A stretch of 64,000 nucleotides of DNA, taken from assembly GCF_004310685.1 (NCBI RefSeq), contig NZ_SISG01000001.1, forward strand, positions 1,054,001 to 1,118,000, in the 5' to 3' direction. How positions within the stretch are numbered: the stretch's first letter is position 1; every line of letters begins with the position of its first letter. The notes under the pieces are model-generated. The model did no database searches. It saw only the letters and a list, made by a program, of their open reading frames with translations, and was not told the origin of the DNA. The stretch comes from Glaciihabitans arcticus. GTDB lineage: Bacteria; Actinomycetota; Actinomycetes; Actinomycetales; Microbacteriaceae. The translations under genes and the position numbers were made by a program. Shown here piece after piece: positions 35,313 through 43,730 of the stretch.

Positions 35313-36676
35313 GAGATCTCTCCCAGCCGGGCGCGCAGGCGCTCTTGGACGACCGTGCCGGTACTGACCGCGTTGTGGACGCTGTGCAGGTTGAACACGT
35401 CATCCACACCCATCAGGTCAAGGCGATCGGCAGCTCCGGTCTCGGACTCGATCGTGACGATGCGCGCGGGGTCGACACCGGCGATCGCGAGGCGCAGGGC
35501 GTGATCGTGACGGCGCACTCCCCCGACGACGATCTGGCTGATCGAATCGTCGGCGAGGTACTCGTAGTCGGCGTCATAGATCCAGGCCGTGTTCTCGACA
35601 TCGGTCACGCGCTCGCTGACCTCGTCGACGGTGAGCACAATGGCCTTTCTGCCGAGAAAGGATGCCACGTGCTCGAACGATCGCGAACACGCAACCCCCA
35701 CGAGTCCCTTGGTCAGCAGGCGCACGAGCTTCACGCCGTTGATCTCCTCGACGGCCGAGCGGGTCGTGGGCGGCTGGATGTGGTCGAAGACCTCGACGAT
35801 CGCGTCGCGCTGCAGGCCGATGCGATCGAGCACGGCGGCGACTGCGATCTCGTTGTAGACGTTCACGATGTTGGCGTTGATGAGACGGGCCTCGCGGCTC
35901 TCGCCGTCGAGCTCGAGGGTGACCCGGCTGCGCTCGGCGTCGACGGAGTGCGCGCGGTAGGCGGCCTCGGGCGAGCGGAACCCGCAGTTCGGGCAGCGCA
36001 CCCGGCCGATGTGGTTGAAGCGCCAGTAATCCCAGTCGAGTGTGTGGTCGCACACCGGGCAGATACCCACGTCGACGGCCGCGCCGCTCGGACGGTCGGA
36101 GTCGGACGGCAGCCGGTCGACGGCGAAGTACACGCGGGGGTTGTTGTCCGTGCCGAGCGAGGATGCGATCAGGTCGTCGGCGTTCAGCACGAGGCTGGTG
36201 GACTCCGACAGCGCCGAGGAGAGAATCCAGGCGATGTAGTCGGGATGCGCGTTCCGCTTGATCGAGTCGCGCGTGAGATTCATGCACACCAGCACCTCGG
36301 GCGCGAGACCCGGCAGGATCAGGCGCGCGGAACGCTCATCCATCTCGACGACGGCAACGTCGACGCGCGGTTTTCCGGTCCAGGAGACCGCCCCGATCAG
36401 CAGCGAGGCAACCCCGGCGGCGATGTTCGACCCGTTGCGGTTACTTGCCACGGTCAGCCCCTGCGCCTCGAGCGCGTCGGTGAGCAGGTTCGACACCGTG
36501 GTCTTGCCGTTGGTGCCTGTCACCGCTATCACCCGTGAAGGGTGCCGGAGCGCGCCGATGATTCCGGGATGAAGCTTGCGGGCGATCAGGCCAGGAGTGT
36601 GGGTGCCCGCTCGCCCGAGCACGCGAATCGCGAGCCCGGCGAGCTTGGCCACCCAGATCGTGAGCAGTACGCGCAC
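35309..36676 (-). CDS. murT: MurT-like Mur ligase family protein (lipid II D-Glu ligase subunit)
   Basis: A 455-aa Mur-ligase homologue. The ATP P-loop is TGTNGKTT (residues 53-60). The MurT-specific zinc ribbon has CPVC (206-209) and CPNC (228-231). The C-terminal DUF1727 domain keeps AWIYDADYE, but around 319-331 it reads RLLTKGLVGVACS where typical MurT proteins have an L-x-K-NPAG segment, so the acceptor or ammonia region looks altered. MurT activates the alpha-carboxyl of D-Glu on lipid II and normally couples ammonia from GatD. Here the partner lacks glutaminase residues. It lies 9 nt downstream of the rpoD stop and starts at GTG 36676. Confidence 0.88.
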   Translation of the reverse strand: MRVLLTIWVAKLAGLAIRVLGRAGTHTPGLIARKLHPGIIGALRHPSRVIAVTGTNGKTTVSNLLTDALEAQGLTVASNRNGSNIAAGVASLLIGAVSWTGKPRVDVAVVEMDERSARLILPGLAPEVLVCMNLTRDSIKRNAHPDYIAWILSSALSESTSLVLNADDLIASSLGTDNNPRVYFAVDRLPSDSDRPSGAAVDVGICPVCDHTLDWDYWRFNHIGRVRCPNCGFRSPEAAYRAHSVDAERSRVTLELDGESREARLINANIVNVYNEIAVAAVLDRIGLQRDAIVEVFDHIQPPTTRSAVEEINGVKLVRLLTKGLVGVACSRSFEHVASFLGRKAIVLTVDEVSERVTDVENTAWIYDADYEYLADDSISQIVVGGVRRHDHALRLAIAGVDPARIVTIESETGAADRLDLMGVDDVFNLHSVHNAVSTGTVVQERLRARLGEIS

Positions 36677-36685
36677 GATGGCGGT

Positions 36686-38023
36686 CTACTCGAGGTAGTC
36701 GCGAAGTGACTGCGACCGCGAGGGGTGACGCAGCTTGGCCATCGTCTTCGACTCGATCTGGCGGATGCGCTCGCGCGTCACACCGAACGTGTCACCAATC
36801 TGGTCGAGGGTCTTCGGCATACCGTCGCCGAGGCCGAAGCGCATGCGGATCACGCCGGCCTCACGCTCGGAGAGCGAGTCGAGCAGGCTCTCGAGCTGCT
36901 TCTGCAGCATCGTGAAGCCCACGGCGTCGGCCGGGACAACGGCTTCGGTGTCCTCGATGAGGTCACCGAACTCGCTGTCGCCGTCTTCACCGAGCGGTGT
37001 GTGCAGGGAGATCGGCTCGCGACCGTACTTCTGAACCTCGACGACCTTCTCGGGCGTCATGTCCAGCTCGCGGCTGAGCTCCTCGGGCGTGGGTTCGCGA
37101 CCGAGATCCTGCAGCATCTGACGCTGCACGCGCGCGAGCTTGTTGATGACCTCGACCATGTGAACCGGGATGCGGATCGTGCGCGCCTGGTCGGCCATGG
37201 CGCGGGTGATCGCCTGGCGGATCCACCACGTCGCGTAGGTGGAGAACTTGAAGCCCTTCGTGTAGTCGAACTTCTCGACAGCACGGATGAGGCCCAGGTT
37301 GCCCTCCTGGATGAGGTCGAGGAACTGCATCCCGCGACCGGTGTAGCGCTTGGCCAGCGAGACGACGAGTCGGAGGTTGGCGCCGAGCAGGTGGCTCTTG
37401 GCACGGGCACCGTCCTTGGCGACCCAGGTCAGCTCACGACCGAGCGAGGACTTCTTCTCGGTGTCTGTCATCGTGGAGAGCTTGTCTTCGGCGAACAGGC
37501 CGGCCTCGATGCGCATCGCGAGCTCGACCTCCTCGGCCGCGTTCAGCAGGGCGACCTTACCGATCTGCTTCAGGTAGTCCTTGACCGGGTCGGCGGTTGC
37601 GCCGGTGATCGCGGATGAGTAGACGGGAACCTCATCCTCATCGTCGACGAGGGAGAGCACGAGAGCGCCCGTGGGCAGCTCCTCATCCTTGCCGGTGGAC
37701 TTGGTCTTGCCGTCCTCGTCGTCGTCGTCGTCGGTGTCGGCGGTCTTGGCGTCGTCTTCGGGGATGACCACCGGCTCGACAACGGCGTCGTCGCCGTCTT
37801 CCGGCTCGCCCGACTCGTCGCTGTCACCCTTGGCCTTGGTGGCGCGCTTGACGGGCGCCTTCTTGGCCGGCGTCTTTGTTGCGGCGGGAGCCTTGGCGGC
37901 AGCAGCCTTCTTAGGGGCCGCCTTAGCTGCTGCTGCCTTCTCGGGCGCTACTGCAACGTCGACACTGACGTCGGTGGGCGCTTCTTCTGTTGCTGCGGGG
38001 GCAGTCTTGGTACGGGTTGCCAT
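36686..38023 (-). CDS. rpoD: Principal RNA polymerase sigma factor (RpoD/SigA/HrdB)
   Basis: A 445-aa group 1 sigma-70 factor. The first ~125 residues are a low-complexity Ala/Lys/Pro stretch turning strongly acidic (a run of Asp near residue 90), as usual in actinobacteria. Region 1.2 ([13 protein letters not shown]) is followed by region 2 ([20 protein letters not shown], then [13 protein letters not shown] for -10 recognition), region 3 and region 4 ([20 protein letters not shown] for -35 recognition), ending in LRDYLE. The ATG at 38023 begins MATRTK; the longer frame upstream is not family-like. It sits directly upstream of murT-gatD. Confidence 0.96.
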   Translation of the reverse strand: MATRTKTAPAATEEAPTDVSVDVAVAPEKAAAAKAAPKKAAAAKAPAATKTPAKKAPVKRATKAKGDSDESGEPEDGDDAVVEPVVIPEDDAKTADTDDDDDEDGKTKSTGKDEELPTGALVLSLVDDEDEVPVYSSAITGATADPVKDYLKQIGKVALLNAAEEVELAMRIEAGLFAEDKLSTMTDTEKKSSLGRELTWVAKDGARAKSHLLGANLRLVVSLAKRYTGRGMQFLDLIQEGNLGLIRAVEKFDYTKGFKFSTYATWWIRQAITRAMADQARTIRIPVHMVEVINKLARVQRQMLQDLGREPTPEELSRELDMTPEKVVEVQKYGREPISLHTPLGEDGDSEFGDLIEDTEAVVPADAVGFTMLQKQLESLLDSLSEREAGVIRMRFGLGDGMPKTLDQIGDTFGVTRERIRQIESKTMAKLRHPSRSQSLRDYLE

Positions 38024-38288
38024 TCGAACACCTTTCAGGGGTTGTGGGCAGTGGTGCTTATGCTCCGCTATCAATGTTTCGTGCACATTGCCGGCGGTAT
38101 ACAGATCAGTTGCACTGTTTTTGGACAGCACTAAGACCCTTGTCAAGTCCGGGCCTGCGACGCAACGAGTTGCTGTGCGGGCCACGAAACCATGACCGGG
38201 TCTTGGAACCAATTATTGCACGTTTTGTGCGGCCCTATTGCCACGAGCCTCTTTGCGGGTATCATCCGGGCTGTGCTACGGATGTTGC
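38024..38288. other. Upstream region of rpoD (about 265 bp)
   Basis: The gap between rpoD and the convergent-side MFS gene is less GC-rich than its surroundings. A consensus -35 TTGACA is present on the minus strand at 38141-38146, but no good -10 is found at 16-18 bp. A TGTATA element lies at 38098-38103 on the same strand. Multiple promoters are likely, as known for hrdB/sigA genes. No coding sequence was recognised. Confidence 0.4.
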
Positions 38289-39614
38289 TTAGGAACTCCG
38301 CCGCCATCCCCGCACTATTGCAACCCAAAGGGGGGCCACGGTTATTCCCTCGTCCTCGTGCAGGCGGCGACGCGTGCGGCGGCGTGCCACGAGCAGGAAG
38401 ACCACACCGAATCCGACGACAGGGAACTGCACCAGGAAGGCGAGCCGGAACGAGTCGAGCGCGTACAGCTCCTCGGGGATGCCGGTGCCGCCGTTCGCCT
38501 TGTCCACGGCGTCGAGCACCAGCCCGATGAGGAACATCATGACGAAGGTCGCGAGGAATCCGCCCACGTTGACGACACCGCTTGCGGACCCGAGACTACG
38601 TGCAGGGTTGAAGGTGCGCGCGTAGTCGAACCCGATGAGCGAACCGGGACCGCCGATCGCGATCACCACGATGAGCACGATCACGAGCCACATTGGCGGA
38701 ACGCCCGGCCAGGCGAGAACGGCGAGCCAGGCGAGGCCCATCGAGATCACGATGCCGAGCACGATGTTGCTGCGTCGATACGGGTAGCGGGCACTCAGCA
38801 CCCCGAGCACGGGGCCGGCGACCACCGCGGTCGCCACCACAAGCGTGAGCAGCAGGGCCGCGGTCGTGGGGCCGTAACCGAGCCCGATCGAAAGGAAGGG
38901 GAAGCCCCAGAGCAGTGTGAAGAGGGTGCCCGAAGACTGCGTGACGAAGTGCGACCAGAAGCCCAGCTGGGTTCCCGGCCTGGCGAGAGCCTCGCGCAGA
39001 AGCCGCAGCGCACGCGAGGAGCCCACGGTGTGGATGGGGCGGGTGGCGTCATCCGGAGCATTGCGCACGAGCGCCAGCACCAGCACGAAAGCCAGCACGG
39101 AGAGGGATCCGGCTGCGATGAACGCCGTCGTCCAGCCCTGCTGGTGCAGCAGCGCCGACAGCGGGATCGCCGAGAGCACCTGGCCGAACTGCCCGACGGT
39201 ACCCATGCTCTGAGTGAGGAACGGCAGCGTGCGCCCGCTGAACCACGACGCCACGAGCTTCGAGACCGGCACGAAGGTCATCGCGTCACCCGCTCCGACG
39301 AGGATGCGCCCGATGATCGCCACCACGATGTTCGGCGCGAGCGCCATGGTGATCTGCCCGATGGCCATGAGGGCAGCGCCGATGAGAATGAGTCGCCGCG
39401 GTCCGACGCGGTCGAGGATGACGCCCACCGGCACCTGCAGCGCGGCATAGACCACGAGCTGCACAACCGCGAGGGTAGAGAGGAGGGCTGCCTGCACCTC
39501 AAAGCGCTCGGTCGCATCGACCCCCGCGACACCGAGCGAGGTGCGCTGCAGCACGGCGATGACGTAGGCGAAGACTCCGACCGTAAAGACAATCCAGGCT
39601 CTACGGGAGTTCAC
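38289..39614 (-). CDS. MFS transporter (12 TM)
   Basis: A 441-aa major facilitator with about 12 helices. Motif A is seen in loop 2-3 (GVILDRVGPRRLILIG), a PVSKLVASWFSGR segment follows helix 4, and the two halves are joined by a cytoplasmic loop near residues 190-215. The C-terminal tail is Arg-rich. The start at GTG 39614 has TAGGTT 6 nt upstream and no proper Shine-Dalgarno sequence. It may belong to the nitrate/sugar-phosphate-like group, but no substrate motif was recognised. Confidence 0.87.
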   Translation of the reverse strand: MNSRRAWIVFTVGVFAYVIAVLQRTSLGVAGVDATERFEVQAALLSTLAVVQLVVYAALQVPVGVILDRVGPRRLILIGAALMAIGQITMALAPNIVVAIIGRILVGAGDAMTFVPVSKLVASWFSGRTLPFLTQSMGTVGQFGQVLSAIPLSALLHQQGWTTAFIAAGSLSVLAFVLVLALVRNAPDDATRPIHTVGSSRALRLLREALARPGTQLGFWSHFVTQSSGTLFTLLWGFPFLSIGLGYGPTTAALLLTLVVATAVVAGPVLGVLSARYPYRRSNIVLGIVISMGLAWLAVLAWPGVPPMWLVIVLIVVIAIGGPGSLIGFDYARTFNPARSLGSASGVVNVGGFLATFVMMFLIGLVLDAVDKANGGTGIPEELYALDSFRLAFLVQFPVVGFGVVFLLVARRRTRRRLHEDEGITVAPLWVAIVRGWRRSS

Positions 39615-39620
39615 TCCCCC

Positions 39621-39626
39621 AACCTA
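39621..39626 (-). promoter_or_regulatory. -10 element of leaderless MFS gene promoter
   Basis: TAGGTT on the minus strand ends 6 nt before the GTG at 39614. It overlaps one unit of a tandem repeat. Confidence 0.45.
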
Positions 39627-39660
39627 CTCGCGTTGGTTAGGCCTACTGGCGTTGGTTACG
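39623..39660. repeat. 19-bp tandem repeat, two copies
   Basis: Two 19-bp units, CCTACTCGCGTTGGTTAGG and CCTACTGGCGTTGGTTACG, match at 17 of 19 positions. They span the PAC2 stop codon and the MFS promoter. Confidence 0.7.
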
Positions 39661-40582
39661 GCAGCCGGAACTCGTCGTCGCCCGAGCGCCGGATGGAGAG
39701 GAACTTCTCCAGCTCTGCCGCGATCGCATCGGCGGTCGGCAGTTCGCCGTCACCGTCGGTGAGGGGCGAGCGCATCGGATTGTCGATCATGTAGCTGTCG
39801 TGGCTCTTCTCGAGCGAAGTGACCAGCTTGGCGAGTTCGGCGTTGTTGCCCACCTGGTTGTCGATCTTGGTGAGGAAGTCGCGGCCGTCTTCGCGCACGC
39901 TGTCGGTCGGGAAGATGAGGCCGGTTGCGGCGCTCACACTCTCGAGCGCGGTCAGGGCGGCGACCGGGTAAGTCGTGTCGGCCAGGTAGTGCGGAACGAG
40001 CAGCACGAAGCCGACCACCTCGCGGCCGGACTCCTGCAGCCGGTATTCGACGTGGTGCAGTGCGTTCGAGGGCACCTGGGTGTGCGGCTTCCACACCGAC
40101 ATCGCCTCGGCGAGGTCGGAGCGCGTGCCGCTCACCGTGACACCCATGCCGCGGGTGTGCGGCACCGGCATCGGGATGGCGTGCACCCAGGTCGTGGTCT
40201 GCACGTCGAAGCGCTCGACCAGTTCGAGCACGGCCGCAGTGAAGCGGTCCCACTGGAAGTCGGGCTCGTAGCCGGTGAGCAGCAGGAACGGCTGGCCGAT
40301 CTCGTCGTGCGCGAGGCGCAGGGCGAGCTCCGGCGGCTCGTAATTGCTCAGGTGATCCTGGTCGAAGTAGATGGTGGGGCGACGCGCGCGGTAGTCGAGC
40401 AGCTCGTCGTTGTCGAACGTCGCGATGACGCTGTGGTCGAGGGTCGAGACGAGGTAGTCGTTGAGCTGGGTCACCGCCGAGCCGGCGTCGGCAAAGCCGG
40501 TGAGGCCGGCCACGAGGTGCAGACCGGAGGGCACGCTCTCCCAGTCGGTGGAGAGCTCGTACAGGCCTGCAGGATCGCGCAT
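39656..40582 (-). CDS. PAC2 family protein (proteasome assembly chaperone-like)
   Basis: A 308-aa protein of the PAC2 family, common in actinobacteria that carry or once carried a proteasome. The core has HLVAGLTGFADAGSAVTQL near the start, LLTGYEPDFQWDRF in the middle and VGFVLLVPHYLADTTYP. The C-terminal helix region (residues 240-305) includes VGNNAELAKLVTSLE. The ATG at 40582 is 6 nt downstream of a -10 hexamer. It is divergent from pepA. Biochemical role in bacteria is not established. Confidence 0.9.
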   Translation of the reverse strand: MRDPAGLYELSTDWESVPSGLHLVAGLTGFADAGSAVTQLNDYLVSTLDHSVIATFDNDELLDYRARRPTIYFDQDHLSNYEPPELALRLAHDEIGQPFLLLTGYEPDFQWDRFTAAVLELVERFDVQTTTWVHAIPMPVPHTRGMGVTVSGTRSDLAEAMSVWKPHTQVPSNALHHVEYRLQESGREVVGFVLLVPHYLADTTYPVAALTALESVSAATGLIFPTDSVREDGRDFLTKIDNQVGNNAELAKLVTSLEKSHDSYMIDNPMRSPLTDGDGELPTADAIAAELEKFLSIRRSGDDEFRLP

Positions 40583-40588
40583 GTTTCC

Positions 40589-40594
40589 ACCCTA
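40589..40594 (-). promoter_or_regulatory. -10 element of leaderless PAC2 gene promoter
   Basis: TAGGGT on the minus strand ends 6 nt before the ATG at 40582. Confidence 0.55.
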
Positions 40595-40674
40595 ACCGCG
40601 CGCTTCGGCCGTCGCCGGGGGTTACGGGGCGCGGCGTAGCGCTCACAGCGAACAGCGCCATCGGGCGGCTCGAA

Positions 40675-40680
40675 TACGAT
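40675..40680 (+). promoter_or_regulatory. -10 element of leaderless pepA promoter
   Basis: TACGAT ends 6 nt before the ATG at 40687. No Shine-Dalgarno sequence is present. Confidence 0.6.
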
Positions 40681-40686
40681 GGACCA

Positions 40687-42177
40687 ATGACTGTTGCCGC
40701 CCTGAGCACCTCCCCCGAAGCCGCCCTCACCCTCTCCGCCGACGTGCTCGTGATCGGGGTGCGGTCGAGCGATGACGGTCCGCGCCTAATCACCGACGAG
40801 CCCTCGCTGCTCGCCCTCGAGTCGGGTCTCGCCGCGATCGGGATCACGGGTGCCGCGGACGAGCTGCGCCGCCTCCCGCTGCCCGAGGGTGCCGCCGCAT
40901 CGCTCGCCCTCGTCGGACTCGGCGCCGTCAGCGCCACGCCCGACAGCAACGAACTGCGCTACGCGAGCGGCTCGGCAGCGCGACAGCTGACCGGGGTCGA
41001 GTCCATTGTCATCGCCTTGCCCGCGACATCCGACGCCGACGTGCTTGCCATCCTGGAGGGCGCGGGCATCGGCGCCTACGCCTACAACGAGCACCGCTCG
41101 ACGCCGCCCAAGAACCTGCCCGCGACGTCGATCATCGTGCCCACGACCTTCGGAGCCGACGCCGCGCAGCGAGCCACGATCGTCGCGCAGGCCGTGCATA
41201 CCGTGCGCAACCTCGTCAACGCGCCGCCCTCGCACCTCTACCCGCAAACCCTCGCCGACGCGATCGTCGCCCTCGGCGCCGACTCGGGCGTCGAGATCGA
41301 GGTGCTCGCCGAGAAGGAGCTCGAGGCCGGCGGCTTCGGCGGCATCCTCGGGGTCGGCCAGGGCTCACCTCGCGGACCGCGCCTCGTCAAGCTCAGCTAC
41401 AACCCCGAAGGCGCCACCAAGCACCTCGCCCTTGTCGGCAAGGGCATCACGTTCGACTCGGGCGGGCTCTCGCTCAAGCCGCCGACCGGCATGATCGGCA
41501 TGAAGTACGACATGACCGGGTCGGCGACGATCGGCGCAGTGGTGCTCGCCGCCGCCGAGCTCGGCCTTCCCGTGCGCCTCACGGGCTTTATGTGCCTCGC
41601 CGAGAACATGCCTTCCGGCACCGCAGCCCGCCCGGGCGATGTGCTCACCATCCGCGGTGGCAAGACCGTCGAATACCTCAACACCGACGCCGAGGGGCGC
41701 ATCGTGCTGGCCGACGGCCTCGTCGCGGCGAGTGAACTCGAGCCCGATGCGATCGTGGATGTCGCGACCCTCACCGGTGCCGCGAGAGTCGCGCTCGGCA
41801 ACCGCTACACGGGCGCCATGGGCGACGAGGATCTCGTCCGTCGCATCACCGACCTCGCCTCCTCCGTCGGCGAGCAGCTCTGGCCGATGCCGCTTCCCGC
41901 CGAGCTGCGTCCGCTGCTGAGCTCCGACATCGCGGACATCCAGAACATCAAGCCGGGCAACACCGCGGCAGGCATGCTCATCGCCGCCGTTTTTCTGCGC
42001 GAATTCGTGGGAACGGTCGGCGAGGGCGACGAGAAGCGCAGCATCCCGTGGGCGCACCTCGACATTGCCGGCCCCGCGAACAACGAGGGCGGCGGCTACG
42101 GCTACACCGTCAAGGGTTCGACGGGTGTCACGGTGCGTGCCCTGCTCGCGCTGGCTGAGGACTTTTCCCGCGCGTAG
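40687..42177 (+). CDS. pepA: Leucyl aminopeptidase (M17 family)
   Basis: A 496-aa cytosolic dinuclear-metal aminopeptidase removing N-terminal residues from peptides. The C-terminal catalytic domain has KGITFDSGGLSLKP (Lys and Asp ligands), KYDMTGSA, the signature NTDAEGRIVLADGL and the late WAHLDIAGPA. The N-terminal macro-like domain is shorter and less conserved, as usual. It is the first gene of a pepA-lpd-sucB run also seen near glnA in Mycobacterium. Confidence 0.95.
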   Translation: MTVAALSTSPEAALTLSADVLVIGVRSSDDGPRLITDEPSLLALESGLAAIGITGAADELRRLPLPEGAAASLALVGLGAVSATPDSNELRYASGSAARQLTGVESIVIALPATSDADVLAILEGAGIGAYAYNEHRSTPPKNLPATSIIVPTTFGADAAQRATIVAQAVHTVRNLVNAPPSHLYPQTLADAIVALGADSGVEIEVLAEKELEAGGFGGILGVGQGSPRGPRLVKLSYNPEGATKHLALVGKGITFDSGGLSLKPPTGMIGMKYDMTGSATIGAVVLAAAELGLPVRLTGFMCLAENMPSGTAARPGDVLTIRGGKTVEYLNTDAEGRIVLADGLVAASELEPDAIVDVATLTGAARVALGNRYTGAMGDEDLVRRITDLASSVGEQLWPMPLPAELRPLLSSDIADIQNIKPGNTAAGMLIAAVFLREFVGTVGEGDEKRSIPWAHLDIAGPANNEGGGYGYTVKGSTGVTVRALLALAEDFSRA

Positions 42178-42189
42178 TAGTGTCGTACG

Positions 42190-42206
42190 GGCGGGTTAAG
42201 CCCGCC
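42190..42206 (+). terminator. Possible weak terminator between pepA and lpd
   Basis: GGCGGG and CCCGCC form a 6-bp stem with loop TTAAG, 12 nt after the pepA stop. There is no U-tract, so it may only attenuate. Confidence 0.35.
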
Positions 42207-42275
42207 ACTCGACCGCCGGCACATCACGCTGGAAGGTCGCAATTTCAAATCCTGATACATCAAGGGAGCTGCTGG

Positions 42276-43649
42276 GTGTCGGAACAGAATTTTGACCTCG
42301 TAATCCTGGGTGGCGGAAGTGGTGGCTATGCAGCTGCCCTCCGCGCCAGCCAGCTGGGCATGAGCGTCGGTCTTATCGAGAAGAACAAGCTCGGCGGCAC
42401 GTGCCTCCACGTCGGATGCATTCCGACCAAGGCCCTGCTGCATTCCGCCGAGGTCGCGGACGTCACGCGCGAGTCTGCCCAGTACGGCGTCACCTCTACC
42501 TTCGGCGGCATCGACATCGCCGCCGTCACCGCGTACCGCGAGGGCATCGTCGCGAGCAAGTACAAGGGACTGCAGGGTCTCATCAAGGCGCGCGGGATCA
42601 CGGTCATCGAGGGAACGGGCAAGCTCGTCTCCCCCACCACCGTGCAGGTCGGCGAAGACACCGTCACCGGCAAGAACGTCATCCTCGCAACCGGCTCCTA
42701 CTCGCGTTCGCTTCCCGGACTCGAGCTCGGCGGTCGCGTCATCACGAGCGAGCAGGCCCTCGAGCTGGACTTCGTGCCCAAGAAGGTCGCGGTTCTCGGC
42801 GGCGGCGTCATTGGCGTCGAGTTCTCGAGCGTCTGGAAGTCCTGGGGCACCGAGGTGCACATCATCGAGGCTCTCCCCCACCTGGTCCCGAACGAGGACG
42901 AGGCCATCAGCAAGCAGTTCGAGCGTGCCTACCGCAAGCGCGGCATCGAGTTCACGCTCGGCGTGCGCTTCCAGTCGGTCACGCAGAACGATGACGGCGT
43001 CGTCGTCACGCTCGAGAACGGCGCGACGATCGAGGCAGACCTGCTGCTCGTCGCCGTCGGTCGTGGACCGGTCACCGCGAACCTCGGATACGAAGAGGTC
43101 GGCGTGAGCATGGATCGCGGCTTCGTTCTCACGAACGAACGCCTCGCCACCAACGTACCCGGCGTCTTCGCCGTGGGCGACATCGTTCCCGGCCTGCAGC
43201 TCGCGCACCGCGGCTTCCAGCAGGGAATCTTCGTGGCCGAGGAGATCGCCGGGCTGAACCCGATCGTGGTCGAGGACGTCAACATCCCCAAGGTCACCTA
43301 CAGCCACCCCGAGGTCGCCTCCATTGGCTACTCCGAGGCGAAGGCCGCCGAGAAGTTCGGCGCCGACAAGATCACGTCATACGACTACAACCTCGCCGGC
43401 AACGGCAAGAGCCACATCATCGGCACCTCGGGATCGATCAAGGTCGTTCGTGTCAACGAGGGTCCCGTCGTCGGTGTGCACATGATCGGCGACCGCGTTG
43501 GCGAGCTGATCGGCGAAGCACAGCTCGCCGTGAACTGGGAGGCGTACCCCGAGGACATCGCTCCCCTGCTGCACGCACACCCCACGCAGAACGAGGCACT
43601 CGGCGAGGCATTCCTCGCCCTCGCTGGAAAACCCCTGCACGCAATGTAG
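42276..43649 (+). CDS. lpdA: Dihydrolipoyl dehydrogenase (E3)
   Basis: A 457-aa FAD/NAD disulfide oxidoreductase, the E3 subunit that reoxidises lipoyl groups of 2-oxoacid dehydrogenases. FAD motif LVILGGGSGGYAAALRA, the redox disulfide GGTCLHVGCIPTKALLH, the NAD motif VAVLGGGVIGVEFSS, a second FAD motif FAVGDIVPG and the C-terminal HAHPTQNEALGEAF (catalytic His/Glu dyad) are all present. The GTG at 42276 has AGGGAG upstream; the longer frame is not family-like. It precedes the E2 gene sucB. Confidence 0.96.
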   Translation: MSEQNFDLVILGGGSGGYAAALRASQLGMSVGLIEKNKLGGTCLHVGCIPTKALLHSAEVADVTRESAQYGVTSTFGGIDIAAVTAYREGIVASKYKGLQGLIKARGITVIEGTGKLVSPTTVQVGEDTVTGKNVILATGSYSRSLPGLELGGRVITSEQALELDFVPKKVAVLGGGVIGVEFSSVWKSWGTEVHIIEALPHLVPNEDEAISKQFERAYRKRGIEFTLGVRFQSVTQNDDGVVVTLENGATIEADLLLVAVGRGPVTANLGYEEVGVSMDRGFVLTNERLATNVPGVFAVGDIVPGLQLAHRGFQQGIFVAEEIAGLNPIVVEDVNIPKVTYSHPEVASIGYSEAKAAEKFGADKITSYDYNLAGNGKSHIIGTSGSIKVVRVNEGPVVGVHMIGDRVGELIGEAQLAVNWEAYPEDIAPLLHAHPTQNEALGEAFLALAGKPLHAM

Positions 43650-43654
43650 TTATC

Positions 43655-43688
43655 TCGGCCCCGTCCCCTGTTTTAGGGGCGGGGCCGA
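43655..43688 (+). terminator. Terminator hairpin between lpd and sucB
   Basis: TCGGCCCCG and its complement, extended by CCCCT/AGGGG with one bulged T, form a 14-bp stem around GTTTT. It starts 6 nt after the lpd stop. A U-tract is lacking, so termination may be partial. Confidence 0.6.
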
Positions 43689-43730
43689 ACTAAGCTGAAC
43701 ACAGTTATTTGTTATGAAGGAGCACCACTG

